Source of the DNA: Mesorhizobium sp. CA14
GTDB taxonomy: Bacteria > Pseudomonadota > Alphaproteobacteria > Rhizobiales > Rhizobiaceae
Assembly: GCF_020165195.1 (NCBI RefSeq)
Contig: NZ_JAIUHR010000003.1
Span: 62,001 to 126,000 of the forward strand
DNA length: 64,000 bases
Reading direction: 5' to 3'
Shown: one piece after another, positions 28,316 to 37,359 of the stretch
Layout: each line of letters opens with the position of its first letter
How positions within the stretch are numbered: the stretch's first letter is position 1
Made by a program: the position numbers and the translations under genes
Notes under the pieces: generated by a model
What the model saw: only the letters and a program-made list of their open reading frames with translations
Told to the model about the DNA's origin: nothing
Databases searched by the model: none

Positions 28316-29038
28316 TTAGTAGGTGATCTTCGGGTACCAGTCGGTCCCGCGACCTTCCGGCGTCCAGTCCAGGACGTTCCACAACATCATCAAGTCGGGC
28401 TCGGTTGTTGGGTCTTTGCCCGGATCGGCTGACTCAAAACCCAGTTCCGCACCCCAGAAGTGCCGAATGCTTCCGTCGCGCCGCGTGAAGACGTTTTCGG
28501 CGGCGGTGTCGGTCCCATCGTCCATGATCGCGTGGTAATCCCGGCTAAAATTCCCGTTGACGTCGGCGTAGAAACGCAGGTTCTTCCAACCACGCTCTAC
28601 CTTGAAGGCGATCTGCCGCTCGATGGCCGAAAGGCCGACGACGGCGAGGGCGATTCGCTGGCGGAGGTGGTCGGCGTTGCCGTCTAGGCAGCTCAGCAGC
28701 GCGGTGCACATGGGGCAAGGGCGCTGGCGCTTGGGGCCATACATCCAGTTGTAGACGAACAGAGTGTCCTTATCGCCGAAGAGCTCCTCGAAGCCGACGG
28801 GATTGGCGCCGGCCACGCTACTGGCTTCGCCGATGAACTGATAGTCGCCCTTGACCTCGCCGCCAGGCGGCAAGGCGCGACGCTGGGCGGCGACGCGCGC
28901 GATGTGGCGGTTGAGTTCGATCTCCTCTATCAACAGGGCCTCGCGCGCCTTGCGGTACTCGGCGCTCTCGTTCGGCTGGCGGGCGCGGTTCTTGTGAGCG
29001 ATCGCAGCAGCGGGTTGCAGGGCGGAACCGTCGGCCAT
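28316..29038 (-). CDS. DUF899 thioredoxin-like protein (second copy)
   Basis: A 240-residue DUF899-family protein. Shared landmarks with the copy at 21345 are an N-terminal YRKAREALLIEEIELNRH helix, LFVYNWMYGPKRQRPCPMC with a CPMC pair, FSRDYHAIMDDGTDTAAENVFTRRD, and a C-terminal LDWTPEGRGTDWYPK. It belongs to a different subgroup from the first copy. GGAAAGGAGA precedes the ATG. It has no regulator alongside; the VOC gene lies just upstream on the same strand. The reaction is not known. Confidence 0.85.
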   Translation of the reverse strand: MADGSALQPAAAIAHKNRARQPNESAEYRKAREALLIEEIELNRHIARVAAQRRALPPGGEVKGDYQFIGEASSVAGANPVGFEELFGDKDTLFVYNWMYGPKRQRPCPMCTALLSCLDGNADHLRQRIALAVVGLSAIERQIAFKVERGWKNLRFYADVNGNFSRDYHAIMDDGTDTAAENVFTRRDGSIRHFWGAELGFESADPGKDPTTEPDLMMLWNVLDWTPEGRGTDWYPKITY

Positions 29039-29141
29039 GACGTTGTCTCCTTTCCAATCCCTTTCAACTGGTCATCCGCCTTAGGGTTCCGCCTGGATCG
29101 ATGCTGCGCGCGATACGCAGACTGTCGCATTAAACGGTACT

Positions 29142-29525
29142 TTATTGCGCTTCGTAGAGTTCCAACGGCAATCCATCCGGGTCGCTAAAGAAGGTGAAGC
29201 GCCGATCCGTATATGGATCGATCCGGATTGGCTCAACGGCAACGCCGGCGGCTTCCAGGCGCGCAACTACGGGGTCGAGGTTCCCCACAGCAAATGCCAA
29301 GTGGCGCAGCCCTGTCGCCTCCGGATAAGACGGCCGCGGCGCTGGGGCCGGGAAGGAGAATAATTCCAGCTGGGCGGATCCGATCCGCAGGTCGGCCTTC
29401 CAAGATTGCCGCTCCTCCCGATAGACCTCTCGGATCAGGTCCAGGCCGAGGAGCTCGACATAGAACCGTCGCGACCGATCGTAATCGGTGCAGATAAGCG
29501 CGACGTGGTGAATGGCGTCCAGCAT
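29142..29525 (-). CDS. VOC-family metalloprotein, YaeR/GloA2-like
   Basis: About 127 residues, the size of a single-chain VOC domain pair. The sequence closely follows E. coli YaeR: IHHVALICTDYDRSRRFY near the start, EVYREERQSWKADL in the middle, GLRHLAFAV, and the ending RFTFFSDPDGLPLELYEAQ. His and Glu residues in these strands are the expected metal ligands. It is glyoxalase I-like, but the substrate of this subgroup is not established. ATG 29525 matches the YaeR N terminus; a frame to 29585 adds 20 unsupported residues. Confidence 0.85.
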   Translation of the reverse strand: MLDAIHHVALICTDYDRSRRFYVELLGLDLIREVYREERQSWKADLRIGSAQLELFSFPAPAPRPSYPEATGLRHLAFAVGNLDPVVARLEAAGVAVEPIRIDPYTDRRFTFFSDPDGLPLELYEAQ

Positions 29526-29711
29526 CTTTCGAACTCTAGCCAAGCTGGGCTTTGGGGCCAAGGTCACCACCTTTGCAGCTGTCATCGCTGACAGGATCGC
29601 CTTACCCGCTTCGGGGCAGAGCCTGGCATCCAGACTGCGGATACCGGCCGACCGTGGCCCGCTTGGTCGCGGGCGCGCCGTTGGCTTGGGCTGCTGTGAA
29701 ACTCCGGACTC

Positions 29712-30281
29712 TCAGTCCTTGGCGCGCTCGACATAGGAGCCGTCGGCGGTCATCACCACCACGCGCGTGCCGGCGGAGATGTGCGGCGGCACGGCGGTGC
29801 GCACGCCGTTGGAGAGCACGGCCGGCTTGTAGGAGGAAGATGCGGTCTGGCCCTTGGTGACCGGCTCGGTTTCCACCACCTCGAAGGTGGCGCGCTGCGG
29901 CAGCACCAGCGAGATCGGCACGCCGTTGAATTGCGCGAGCTGCACGGCCATGCCTTCCTGCAGATAAGGCGCCATGTCGCCGACCACGGCTTCGGAAGCC
30001 ACGACCTGGTCGTAGCTTTCCGGGTTCATGAAATGGAACCCCTCGCCGTCGGAATAGAGGAAGGTGTGCTCGCGCTCCTCGACGTAGGCGCGCTCGACCA
30101 TTTCGGTGGTGCGGTAGCGTTCCGACACCTTCACCCCGTCGCCGATGCGGCGCATGTCGAGCTGGGTCACCGGCGTGCCCTTGCCAGGGTGGATGTTTTC
30201 GGCAAAGAGGATGACATAGAGCTTGCCGTCCTTATCGACGACGTTGCCTTTGCGTAAGGAACTGGCGATGACCTTGACCAC
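29712..30281 (-). CDS. efp: Translation elongation factor P
   Basis: A 189-residue EF-P, the expected length. It stimulates peptide-bond formation at polyproline stretches. The KOW-like N domain carries the loop HPGKGTP, whose lysine is the site of beta-lysylation by EpmA. The C-terminal OB domain ends [19 protein letters not shown]. The start is GTG at 30281; the frame continues upstream but that part is antisense to epmA. It is divergent from epmA, which encodes its modifying enzyme. Confidence 0.95.
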   Translation of the reverse strand: MVKVIASSLRKGNVVDKDGKLYVILFAENIHPGKGTPVTQLDMRRIGDGVKVSERYRTTEMVERAYVEEREHTFLYSDGEGFHFMNPESYDQVVASEAVVGDMAPYLQEGMAVQLAQFNGVPISLVLPQRATFEVVETEPVTKGQTASSSYKPAVLSNGVRTAVPPHISAGTRVVVMTADGSYVERAKD

Positions 30282-30410
30282 GATATTCGATCCCGTTCGA
30301 GTTTTTCGGCCTGCAAGCGTCGATTTCCGCGAAGCAGCGACGGCGGCCATCGCGTGCGCCCTAGCGCATCTTGCGCTGAACCGCCAGCCTTCGGTGCGAT
30401 TTTCCTGCCC

Positions 30411-31454
30411 ATGACAGCCGCTTCGCCCTGGTGGACGCCTGATATACACGCCGATCGCCGGCCGCGGCTGATGGCGCGCAACGCCATAGCCGCCGCGCTT
30501 CGCGGCTGGTTCGGGGAGCGCGATTTCATCGAGGTGACGACCTCGGCGCTGCAGGTTTCGCCGGGCAACGAGGCGCATCTTGCCGCCTTCGCCACCGAGT
30601 CGATCGGGCCCGACGCGTCGCGCCGGCCCCTCTATCTCCACACCTCGCCGGAATTCGCCTGCAAGAAGCTGCTTGCCGCCGGCGAGAGGCGCATCTTCAG
30701 CCTCGGCCCGGTCTGGCGCAACCGCGAGCGCGGGCCGCTGCATCATCCGGAATTCACCATGCTCGAATGGTATCGCGTCGGCGAGAGCTATGAGACCCTG
30801 ATGATTGACTGCGCCGAATTCCTGGCGCTCGCCGCGGAAAAGGCCGGCGCCAAGAGTTTCCGTTTTCGCAGCCGCAAGGCCGATCCGTTCGCCGAGCCGG
30901 AGCGGCTGAGCGTGGCCGAAGCCTTCGCCCGCCATGCCGGTATCGATCTGCTCGCGACCGTTTCAGTCGACGGCAGCACGGACCGGGATGCGCTTTACGG
31001 GGCGCTGGCCGGAGCCGGCCTGCGCACCGCGCCCGACGACAATTGGGCCGACCTGTTCAGCCGGGTGATGGTGGAAAAAATCGAACCGGCGCTGGGGCAG
31101 GGACGGGCCACCATCCTTTACGGCTATCCGATCTCGGAGGCGGCGCTCGCCCGGCCGAGCGCTGAGGATCCGCGCGTCGCCGAGCGCTTCGAGCTCTATT
31201 GCTGCGGTGTCGAGCTCGCCAACGCCTTTGGCGAGCTCACCGACGCGGCCGAGCAGCGCCGCCGCTTCACTGCCGAGATGGACGAGAAAGAGCGCGTCTA
31301 TGGCGAGCGCTATCCGCTGGACGAGGATTTCCTCGCGGCTTTGGCCGTCATGCCGCAGGCAAGCGGCTCGGCCTTGGGCTTCGACCGGCTGGTGATGCTG
31401 GCGACGGGAGCAACGAGGATCGATGACGTGATCTGGGCGCCGGTGGCCAGCTGA
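30411..31454 (+). CDS. epmA: EF-P--(R)-beta-lysine ligase
   Basis: A 347-residue class II lysyl-tRNA-synthetase-like protein (GenX/PoxA) without the anticodon-binding domain. Motif 2 is represented by [25 protein letters not shown] and motif 3 by [15 protein letters not shown]. It attaches beta-lysine to the EF-P lysine. ATG 30411 gives the usual short N terminus; a 19-residue extension in frame is rejected. The beta-lysine supplier epmB (a lysine 2,3-aminomutase) is not found beside it. Confidence 0.92.
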   Translation: MTAASPWWTPDIHADRRPRLMARNAIAAALRGWFGERDFIEVTTSALQVSPGNEAHLAAFATESIGPDASRRPLYLHTSPEFACKKLLAAGERRIFSLGPVWRNRERGPLHHPEFTMLEWYRVGESYETLMIDCAEFLALAAEKAGAKSFRFRSRKADPFAEPERLSVAEAFARHAGIDLLATVSVDGSTDRDALYGALAGAGLRTAPDDNWADLFSRVMVEKIEPALGQGRATILYGYPISEAALARPSAEDPRVAERFELYCCGVELANAFGELTDAAEQRRRFTAEMDEKERVYGERYPLDEDFLAALAVMPQASGSALGFDRLVMLATGATRIDDVIWAPVAS

Positions 31455-31664
31455 CGCTCTTCATGGCGCTGCGGCAAAGCATCCCGCGTGAACCACAGCG
31501 ATTGCCTTGAGATTGCCGCATCCGCCATTGCACAAGCGTCGGTGGAACAATAGATGGTGCGAATGAATCCATGATGGTGTCCAAGGCATCAATGGATGGC
31601 ACCCAAGCATCCAAAGCCGGCGAGGTTCGCCTGATGGACTGCTTGAACAAACAGGAACAACCTT
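31455..31664. other. Intergenic gap between epmA and pmbA
   Basis: A 210-bp stretch with no gene. Near its end, GTCCAAGGCATCAATGG and CACCCAAGCATCCAAAG form an imperfect direct repeat (about 31580-31617) that could be a regulator site for pmbA. No terminator with a clear T-tract was seen. Confidence 0.4.
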
Positions 31665-33008
31665 ATGACCGATAAGCTCGACGCAGCGAAATTGACCGAC
31701 CGCGTCGCGGCGCTCGTCGAGGCGGCCAAGGGCGCCGGTGCGGACGCGGCCGACGCGGTGGCGGTGCGCGGCCGCTCGACCGGCGTCTCGGTTCGGCTGG
31801 GCAAGGTCGAAGGAACCGAATCGTCGGAGAGCGAGGATGTGTCGCTGCGCGTCTTCGTCGGCCAGCGCGTGGCGAGCGTCTCGGCCACCGCCGCATCCGA
31901 TCCGAAGGCGCTTGCCGAACGCGCGGTGGCGATGGCGAAAGTCTCGCCGGAGGACCCGTTCCAGGGCCTCGCCGACCCCGCGCTGCTCGCCCGTAATTTG
32001 CGCGATCTCGACCTTTTCGACCCGACCGAGGTGCCGGCAGATCAATTGAAGGACGCAGCGCTTGCCGCTGAAGCGGCCGCATTGGCGGTCAAGGGCGTCA
32101 CCAATTCCTCGGGCAGCAGCGCCGGCGCCGGCTTGGGCGGTATGGTTCTCGCCACCTCGCATGGCTTTGTCGGCCAGTATGTCGCCTCGCGCTTCTCGCG
32201 CTCGACCAGCGTCATTGCGGGTAAGGGAACCGCGATGGAGCGTGACTACGAGTTTTCGTCGCGCCAGCATTTCGCCGACCTCGACGCGCCGGAAGAGATC
32301 GGCCGCAAGGCGGGCGAACGCGCGGTGCGCCGCCTCGGCGCCCGCAAGGCAGCGACCGGCCCGGTCGACGTGGTGTTCGATCCGCGCGTGGCGCGCGGCA
32401 TAGCCGGCCACCTCGCCGGCGCCATCAACGGCGCTGCGGTCGCCCGCAAGACCAGCTTCCTGCGCGACATGATGGGCAAGCAGGTGGCTTCGGCCGCAAT
32501 CACCGTCACCGACGAGCCTTTGCGGCGGCGCGGCCAGGCATCGCGTCCCTTCGACGGCGAAGGTGTCGAGGGCGAGAAACTGCTGATGGTCGAGAAGGGC
32601 ATCTTGAACCACTGGTTCCTGTCGACCTCGGCCGCGCGTGAGCTCGGCCTTGTCACCAATGGACGCGGCTCGCGCAGCGGCTCGTCCGTTTCACCGTCCT
32701 CGACCAACCTTGCCATCGAGCCCGGCGAACGTTCGCCGGAAGATTTGATCGCGTCGTTGAAGCGCGGTTTCTATATCACCGAGGTCTTCGGCCAGGGCGT
32801 CGACATGGTCACCGGCGAATACAGCCGCGGCGCCTCCGGCTACTGGATCGAGAACGGCGCGCTGGCCTATCCGGTGGCCGAGGTGACGATCGCGTCGAAC
32901 CTGAAAACCATGTTCCTCAACATGGTGCCGGCGAACGATCTCGACCGCAATTTCGGCACAGCGGCGCCGACACTCCTGATCGAAGGGATGACCCTTGCCG
33001 GCGCTTGA
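31665..33008 (+). CDS. pmbA: TldE/PmbA-family protein
   Basis: A 447-residue TldD/TldE-family protein. The glycine-rich GSSAGAGLGGMVLATSHGF and the late NLAIEPGERSPEDLIASLKRGFYITEVFGQGVDMVTG are family hallmarks. The HExxxH metal site of the TldD subunit is absent, so this is the non-catalytic TldE/PmbA partner. TldD-TldE cleaves unfolded peptides and matures some modified peptides. The stop overlaps the next gene's start by 14 bp. tldD itself is not in the window. Confidence 0.9.
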   Translation: MTDKLDAAKLTDRVAALVEAAKGAGADAADAVAVRGRSTGVSVRLGKVEGTESSESEDVSLRVFVGQRVASVSATAASDPKALAERAVAMAKVSPEDPFQGLADPALLARNLRDLDLFDPTEVPADQLKDAALAAEAAALAVKGVTNSSGSSAGAGLGGMVLATSHGFVGQYVASRFSRSTSVIAGKGTAMERDYEFSSRQHFADLDAPEEIGRKAGERAVRRLGARKAATGPVDVVFDPRVARGIAGHLAGAINGAAVARKTSFLRDMMGKQVASAAITVTDEPLRRRGQASRPFDGEGVEGEKLLMVEKGILNHWFLSTSAARELGLVTNGRGSRSGSSVSPSSTNLAIEPGERSPEDLIASLKRGFYITEVFGQGVDMVTGEYSRGASGYWIENGALAYPVAEVTIASNLKTMFLNMVPANDLDRNFGTAAPTLLIEGMTLAGA

Positions 33009-33804
33009 CCAATTGACCTCGAGCGCTGCCCGCGACGATCTCGTTCTGCTGCGCGAGGCCGCTCGCGAGGCCGGCGCCATCGCGATGCGCTATTTCGGCA
33101 ACAACCCGCAGGTGTGGATGAAGGGCGGCACCTCGCCGGTCAGCGAGGCCGACCATGCGGCGGACGCCTATCTGCGCGAGACCCTGCTCAAGGCGCGGCC
33201 GGATTATGGCTGGCTGTCGGAGGAGACCGCCGACGATCATGCCAGGCTGTCGGCTCGCCGCACCTTCGTCGTGGACCCGATCGACGGCACGCGCGGCTTT
33301 CTCGATGGCCTGCATTCCTGGTGCGTCAGCGTCGCCGTGGTCGAGGACGGGCGCTCGCTTGCCGGCGTGCTCGAATGCCCGGCCAAACGCGAGACCTATT
33401 GTGCGCTGCCGGGCGAGGGCGCCTATCTCAACGATAAGCGGATTCATGTGCGTCCGCTGGGCGAAAGCGTCGATATCGGCGGACCCAAGCCGCTGGTCGA
33501 CCTGATGCCGCAAGCCTGGCACGACAGGCTGCGGCGGACGGCCTACATTCCCTCGCTTGCCTATCGGCTGGCGATGATCGCCGCCGGCAAGCTCGACGCG
33601 ACCTTCGTCAAGCCCAACGCGCATGACTGGGACATCGCCGCCGCCGATCTCATTCTCACCGAGGCCGGCGGCGCATTGCTCGACCGCACCGGCAAGCCGC
33701 CGCGCTATGCCGGCGAGGTGATCAACCATGGTGCGCTTGCCGCCGGCAGCGGCGAACTGCTCGGCGTGCTCGCCAGGGTCATCGCGGGGATTGACCGAGG
33801 GTGA
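32995..33804 (+). CDS. cysQ: 3'(2'),5'-bisphosphate nucleotidase, inositol monophosphatase family
   Basis: A 269-residue enzyme of the inositol monophosphatase superfamily. The metal site is visible in order: KGGTSPVSEADHAAD, LSEETADD, VVDPIDGTRGFLDG and HDWDIAAADLILTEAGG. The CysQ branch hydrolyses PAP from sulfate assimilation; inositol monophosphatase is the alternative. The TTG start lies inside the end of pmbA, with GAAGGGA before it. DUF4170, acyltransferase, waaA and lpxK follow, the conserved rhizobial order. Confidence 0.85.
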   Translation: MPALDQLTSSAARDDLVLLREAAREAGAIAMRYFGNNPQVWMKGGTSPVSEADHAADAYLRETLLKARPDYGWLSEETADDHARLSARRTFVVDPIDGTRGFLDGLHSWCVSVAVVEDGRSLAGVLECPAKRETYCALPGEGAYLNDKRIHVRPLGESVDIGGPKPLVDLMPQAWHDRLRRTAYIPSLAYRLAMIAAGKLDATFVKPNAHDWDIAAADLILTEAGGALLDRTGKPPRYAGEVINHGALAAGSGELLGVLARVIAGIDRG

Positions 33805-33879
33805 GTCGGCCCGCAGTTCCAAAATCGGCTGCTTTGGGCTAAACGTTTCACAAAACTCATGAATCTGCGAAGGATCGGC

Positions 33880-34125
33880 ATGGCCGTGGAAGACGGAAAG
33901 AAGCAGCTTTTGCACCTGGTGTTCGGTGGCGAGCTGAAAAAGCTGGGTGGAACCGAGTTTCGCGACCTGGACGCGCTCGACATCGTCGGCATCTACCCCG
34001 ACTATCAATCGGCGCACGCCGCTTGGAAGGCGAAGGCGCAAGCCAGTGTCGACAATGCCCAGATGCGTTATTTCGTTGTTCATCTGCACCGTTTGCTCGA
34101 TCCAGAATCGAAGGTCGGCATTTGA
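33880..34125 (+). CDS. DUF4170 protein
   Basis: About 81 residues of the DUF4170 family. The sequence includes LHLVFGGELKKLGGTEFRDLDALDIVGIYPD and AKAQASVDNAQMRYFVVHLHRLLDPE (shown in part in each). It is soluble and small, and its function is unknown. ATG 33880 has GAAGGA upstream; an in-frame ATG at 33859 is the alternative. It is wedged between cysQ and the lipid acyltransferase gene, with 5 bp to the latter, so it is probably part of the lipopolysaccharide operon. Confidence 0.85.
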   Translation: MAVEDGKKQLLHLVFGGELKKLGGTEFRDLDALDIVGIYPDYQSAHAAWKAKAQASVDNAQMRYFVVHLHRLLDPESKVGI

Positions 34126-34130
34126 CGTCG

Positions 34131-34910
34131 ATGGAGCATGAAGCGGTGAAAGGCACGACCGGGCGGCGCGCCGCCAGGCGCGGCGGAACGCGCATGCTTT
34201 GGCGGCGCATCCGCGAGCCGTTGGCGCAGTCGAGTTTCGTCAAGAACTTCATTGCCAGCCTGTTCGCCTGGTTCCTGCGCCTGATTCGGCTCACCAGCCC
34301 GATTGTCGAGGGCTCCACCCAGGTTGCGGGCGGCGCATATGCGCATCTCGAGCCCGGCATCATCGCGCTCTGGCACGGTCAGCATCTTCTCACCCCTGCC
34401 TATTATCCCAAGGGCCGGCCGCTGGTCGCCATGGTTTCGCGCAGCGCCGATGCGGAGCTCCAGGCGCTGATGATCGAGAAATTCGGCATCGAGGCGGTGC
34501 GCGGTTCCGGCGGCCGCGACAGTTCGAGGCATCTCGACAAAGGCGGCGCCAAGGCCCTGATCGCGCTGAAGAAATCGCTCGTCGCGGGCAAGAACGTCGC
34601 CATGATCGCCGACATTCCGAACGGCACGCCGCGCGATGCCGGGCTCGGCATCGTCCTTCTGGCAAGGCTTTCCGGCCGGCCGATCCTGCCCTCGGCCATC
34701 GCCACCAGCCGCCGCAAGGTGTTGGAGAAGAGCTGGGACAAGACCACCATCAACCTGCCTTTCGGCCGCTCGGCGGTTATCGTGGGCCCGCCTGTCTTCG
34801 TGCCGGCCGATGCCGATGATGCCGAGATGGAGCGCAAGCGGCAGGAGGTCACGGCCTCCCTCAATGCCGCGACGGCCGAGGCCTATCGCCTCGTGGATGG
34901 CGGCAAATGA
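34131..34910 (+). CDS. Lysophospholipid acyltransferase family protein (DUF374)
   Basis: About 259 residues. One hydrophobic N-terminal helix (FVKNFIASLFAWFLRLIRL) is followed by the DUF374 acyltransferase core: GIIALWHGQHLL (HG in the catalytic region), RSADAELQALMIEKFGIEAVRGSG and AMIADIPNGTPRDAGLG. It is expected at the inner membrane acting on lipid A precursors or phospholipids. The ATG at 34131 is 5 bp after DUF4170, and the stop overlaps the waaA start (ATGA). The context suggests a role in lipid A acylation, not proven. Confidence 0.85.
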   Translation: MEHEAVKGTTGRRAARRGGTRMLWRRIREPLAQSSFVKNFIASLFAWFLRLIRLTSPIVEGSTQVAGGAYAHLEPGIIALWHGQHLLTPAYYPKGRPLVAMVSRSADAELQALMIEKFGIEAVRGSGGRDSSRHLDKGGAKALIALKKSLVAGKNVAMIADIPNGTPRDAGLGIVLLARLSGRPILPSAIATSRRKVLEKSWDKTTINLPFGRSAVIVGPPVFVPADADDAEMERKRQEVTASLNAATAEAYRLVDGGK

Positions 34911-36223
34911 GCGAGCGTTGGGCGCGCGCTGCCCTCACGGCCTACCGCTATGCGGGGGCGGTCGCCTATCCGCTGATCGGTCCCTATGTCGCCTGGCGCG
35001 CCTCGCGCGGCAAGGAGGATCGCGCCCGCCGGCGGGAGCGCTACGGCGTTGCCGGGCGTCCGCGGCCGGAAGGGCCGGTGATCTGGATCCATGCGGCCAG
35101 CGTCGGCGAGACGATCGCGGTGGTGCCGCTGGTCGAGAGCATCCTCGACTATGGCGTCAACATCGTTCTGACCACCGGCACCGTGACCTCGGCCAAGGTG
35201 GCCGAAGAGCGCCTCGGCAGCCGCATCATCCACCAATATGTACCGCTCGATCTCAAGCCCGCGGTAAGCCGTTTTCTTGATCACTGGCGGCCGGAACTGG
35301 CGATCATCGCCGAATCGGAAATCTGGCCGATGACCATCCTGGAACTTGGCGCCCGCAATGTGCCCCAGGTTCTGGTCAATGGCCGGCTGTCGGACCGCTC
35401 CTTCATGTCCTGGAAGAAGCGCGCCGGCGTTGCCGAGGCGCTGTTCGAGAATCTCGCCCATGTCATCGCCCAGTCGGATGTCGACGGCGAGCGGTTCCGC
35501 GCGCTGGGCGCCCGGCCGGTCACCGTTTCCGGCAACCTCAAGGTGGACACCAACCCGCCGCCGGTCGACGAACGGGCCTTAGCCACCCTGCAGCGTCAGA
35601 TCGGTGGTCGTCCGACCTGGGCTGCGATCTCGACCCATGATGGCGAGGAGGTCGTGGCCGCGGAGGTCCATGCAAGCCTGCATAGGCGCCATCACGGGCT
35701 CTTGACCATCATCGTGCCGCGTCATCCCGATCGCGCCGATGCGCTGGCCGCGCAGATTTCCGGCATGGGCCTGTCCGTGGCAAGGCGCAGCAAGGGCGAC
35801 CGCATCTCCCACGATACCGACATCCTTCTCGGCGACACGATCGGCGAAATGGGCCTTTACCTGAGACTGACCGAGATCGCTTTCGTCGGCCGCTCGCTGA
35901 CTTCGCAAGGCGGCCAGAACCCGCTTGAGCCGGCGATGCTCGAAACCGCCGTGCTGGCCGGCCGTAACGTGCAGAATTTCCGCGAGGCCTATCAGCGCCT
36001 GCTCGACAGCGGCGGCGCGAAGCTGGTGCGCGACCGCGACATGCTGACCGGCGCCGTCAATTTCCTTTTGACCAACGAAGCGGCGCGCCACGAAATGATG
36101 GCGGCGGGTGCCGCCACCGTCGACGAGATGCGCGGCGCGCTCGCCCGCACGCTGAAATCGCTGGAGCCTTATATCCAGCCGCTGGTCGTCAAGGCGCGCC
36201 TGAAAGGCGCAAACGGGCGCTAG
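34907..36223 (+). CDS. waaA: Kdo transferase
   Basis: A 438-residue GT30-family glycosyltransferase that adds Kdo to lipid A precursors on the cytoplasmic face of the inner membrane. Landmarks: one N-terminal membrane-associated helix, WIHAASVGETIAVVPLV (with the catalytic-region Glu), ESEIWPMTILEL, and the C-terminal nucleotide-binding VGRSLTSQGGQNPLEPAML. Its ATG overlaps the stop of the acyltransferase gene by four bases, and lpxK follows. Confidence 0.95.
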   Translation: MSERWARAALTAYRYAGAVAYPLIGPYVAWRASRGKEDRARRRERYGVAGRPRPEGPVIWIHAASVGETIAVVPLVESILDYGVNIVLTTGTVTSAKVAEERLGSRIIHQYVPLDLKPAVSRFLDHWRPELAIIAESEIWPMTILELGARNVPQVLVNGRLSDRSFMSWKKRAGVAEALFENLAHVIAQSDVDGERFRALGARPVTVSGNLKVDTNPPPVDERALATLQRQIGGRPTWAAISTHDGEEVVAAEVHASLHRRHHGLLTIIVPRHPDRADALAAQISGMGLSVARRSKGDRISHDTDILLGDTIGEMGLYLRLTEIAFVGRSLTSQGGQNPLEPAMLETAVLAGRNVQNFREAYQRLLDSGGAKLVRDRDMLTGAVNFLLTNEAARHEMMAAGAATVDEMRGALARTLKSLEPYIQPLVVKARLKGANGR

Positions 36224-36232
36224 ATCATGATG

Positions 36233-36256
36233 CCAAAAATCGGGACCGGTTTTTGG
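36233..36256. repeat. Short palindrome between waaA and lpxK, copy B
   Basis: CCAAAAA (36233-36239) pairs with TTTTTGG (36250-36256) around TCGGGACCGG. The surrounding ATCATGAT...CCATGCG is partly symmetric. It resembles copies at 23437 and 49704 in layout. Confidence 0.5.
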
Positions 36257-36297
36257 AAAAGTCCATGCGCGAAGCCGAGACGCATGGGGCAGGCGCG

Positions 36298-37332
36298 ATG
36301 ACCAGCGAAGCGCCACCCTTCTGGTGGGAAAAGCCGGACTGGCGGGTGCTTGCGCTGTCGCCCGCATCGGCGATCTATGGACTGGTCGCCGGCCGCCGCA
36401 TGCGCCATGCTCCGCGCGAGAAGGTCGCAGCACCGGTGCTATGCGTCGGCAACCTTACCGTCGGCGGCAGCGGCAAGACGCCGGTCGCCATCGCTTTAGC
36501 CAAGCAGGCCAAGCACATGCAACTCACGCCAGGCTTCCTGTCGCGCGGCCATGGCGGCTCGTTCGCCAAGCCGCATGTCGTCGACGCGCATCACGACGCC
36601 GCCAAGCATGTCGGCGACGAGCCGCTGCTTCTGGCCGAACATGCTCCGGTCGCGGTGACGGCGAACCGCGCTGCCGGCGCGAAGCTGCTCATCGAAAAAC
36701 ATGGCTGCGACTTTCTGATCATGGATGACGGCTTCCAGTCGGCGCGCGTCCATATCGACTACGCGCTGGTGGTGGTCGACGCCCGCTTCGGCATCGGCAA
36801 CGGCCGCGTCATCCCCGGCGGCCCGCTGCGCGCCAAGGTCGTCGACCAACTGGTGTTCACCAGCGGCTTGCTGAAGATGGGCGAGGGGACCGCCGCCGAT
36901 GGCGTCGTGCGCCAGGCAGCGCGCGCCGGGCGGCCGATCTTCCTGGCGCATGTCGAGCCGGCGAACCCGTCGCGCTTCGAAGGTGGCCGCTTCCTTGCCT
37001 TCGCCGGCATCGGCCATCCGGAGAAATTCTTCGACACGGTGCGCGGCGCGGGCGGCGAAGTGGCTCAGTCGCGCGCCTTTCCGGACCATCATTTCTACGC
37101 CCAGGACGAGTTGGCCGATCTCCTGACGCTTGCCCGGCAGGAGGGGCTGCGGCTCGTCACCACGGCAAAGGACGCAGCACGGCTGCGCCATGGCGCGACG
37201 CCCGCCGGTTTCCTCGATCGACTGGATGTGCTCGATATCGAGGCAGTCTTCGAACTCGATCATGTGCCCGAACGCATCGTCGACGAGACGCTCGACGCCT
37301 GGCGCCAGCGCAAGATGCGGGGCAGAGCATGA
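36298..37332 (+). CDS. lpxK: Tetraacyldisaccharide 4'-kinase
   Basis: About 344 residues. It phosphorylates the 4' position of the lipid A precursor at the inner membrane. The P-loop-like CVGNLTVGGSGKTPVAIAL lies near residue 55, and the second landmark FLIMDDGFQSARVH near residue 135. ATG 36298 (MTSEAPPFWWEKPDWR) matches the usual LpxK N terminus; a longer frame begins inside the short palindrome. It is separated from waaA by 75 bp but probably co-transcribed. The following genes are on the other strand. Confidence 0.93.
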   Translation: MTSEAPPFWWEKPDWRVLALSPASAIYGLVAGRRMRHAPREKVAAPVLCVGNLTVGGSGKTPVAIALAKQAKHMQLTPGFLSRGHGGSFAKPHVVDAHHDAAKHVGDEPLLLAEHAPVAVTANRAAGAKLLIEKHGCDFLIMDDGFQSARVHIDYALVVVDARFGIGNGRVIPGGPLRAKVVDQLVFTSGLLKMGEGTAADGVVRQAARAGRPIFLAHVEPANPSRFEGGRFLAFAGIGHPEKFFDTVRGAGGEVAQSRAFPDHHFYAQDELADLLTLARQEGLRLVTTAKDAARLRHGATPAGFLDRLDVLDIEAVFELDHVPERIVDETLDAWRQRKMRGRA

Positions 37333-37359
37333 TGAGGGGAGGCGAAGAGGCGGCCGCGG

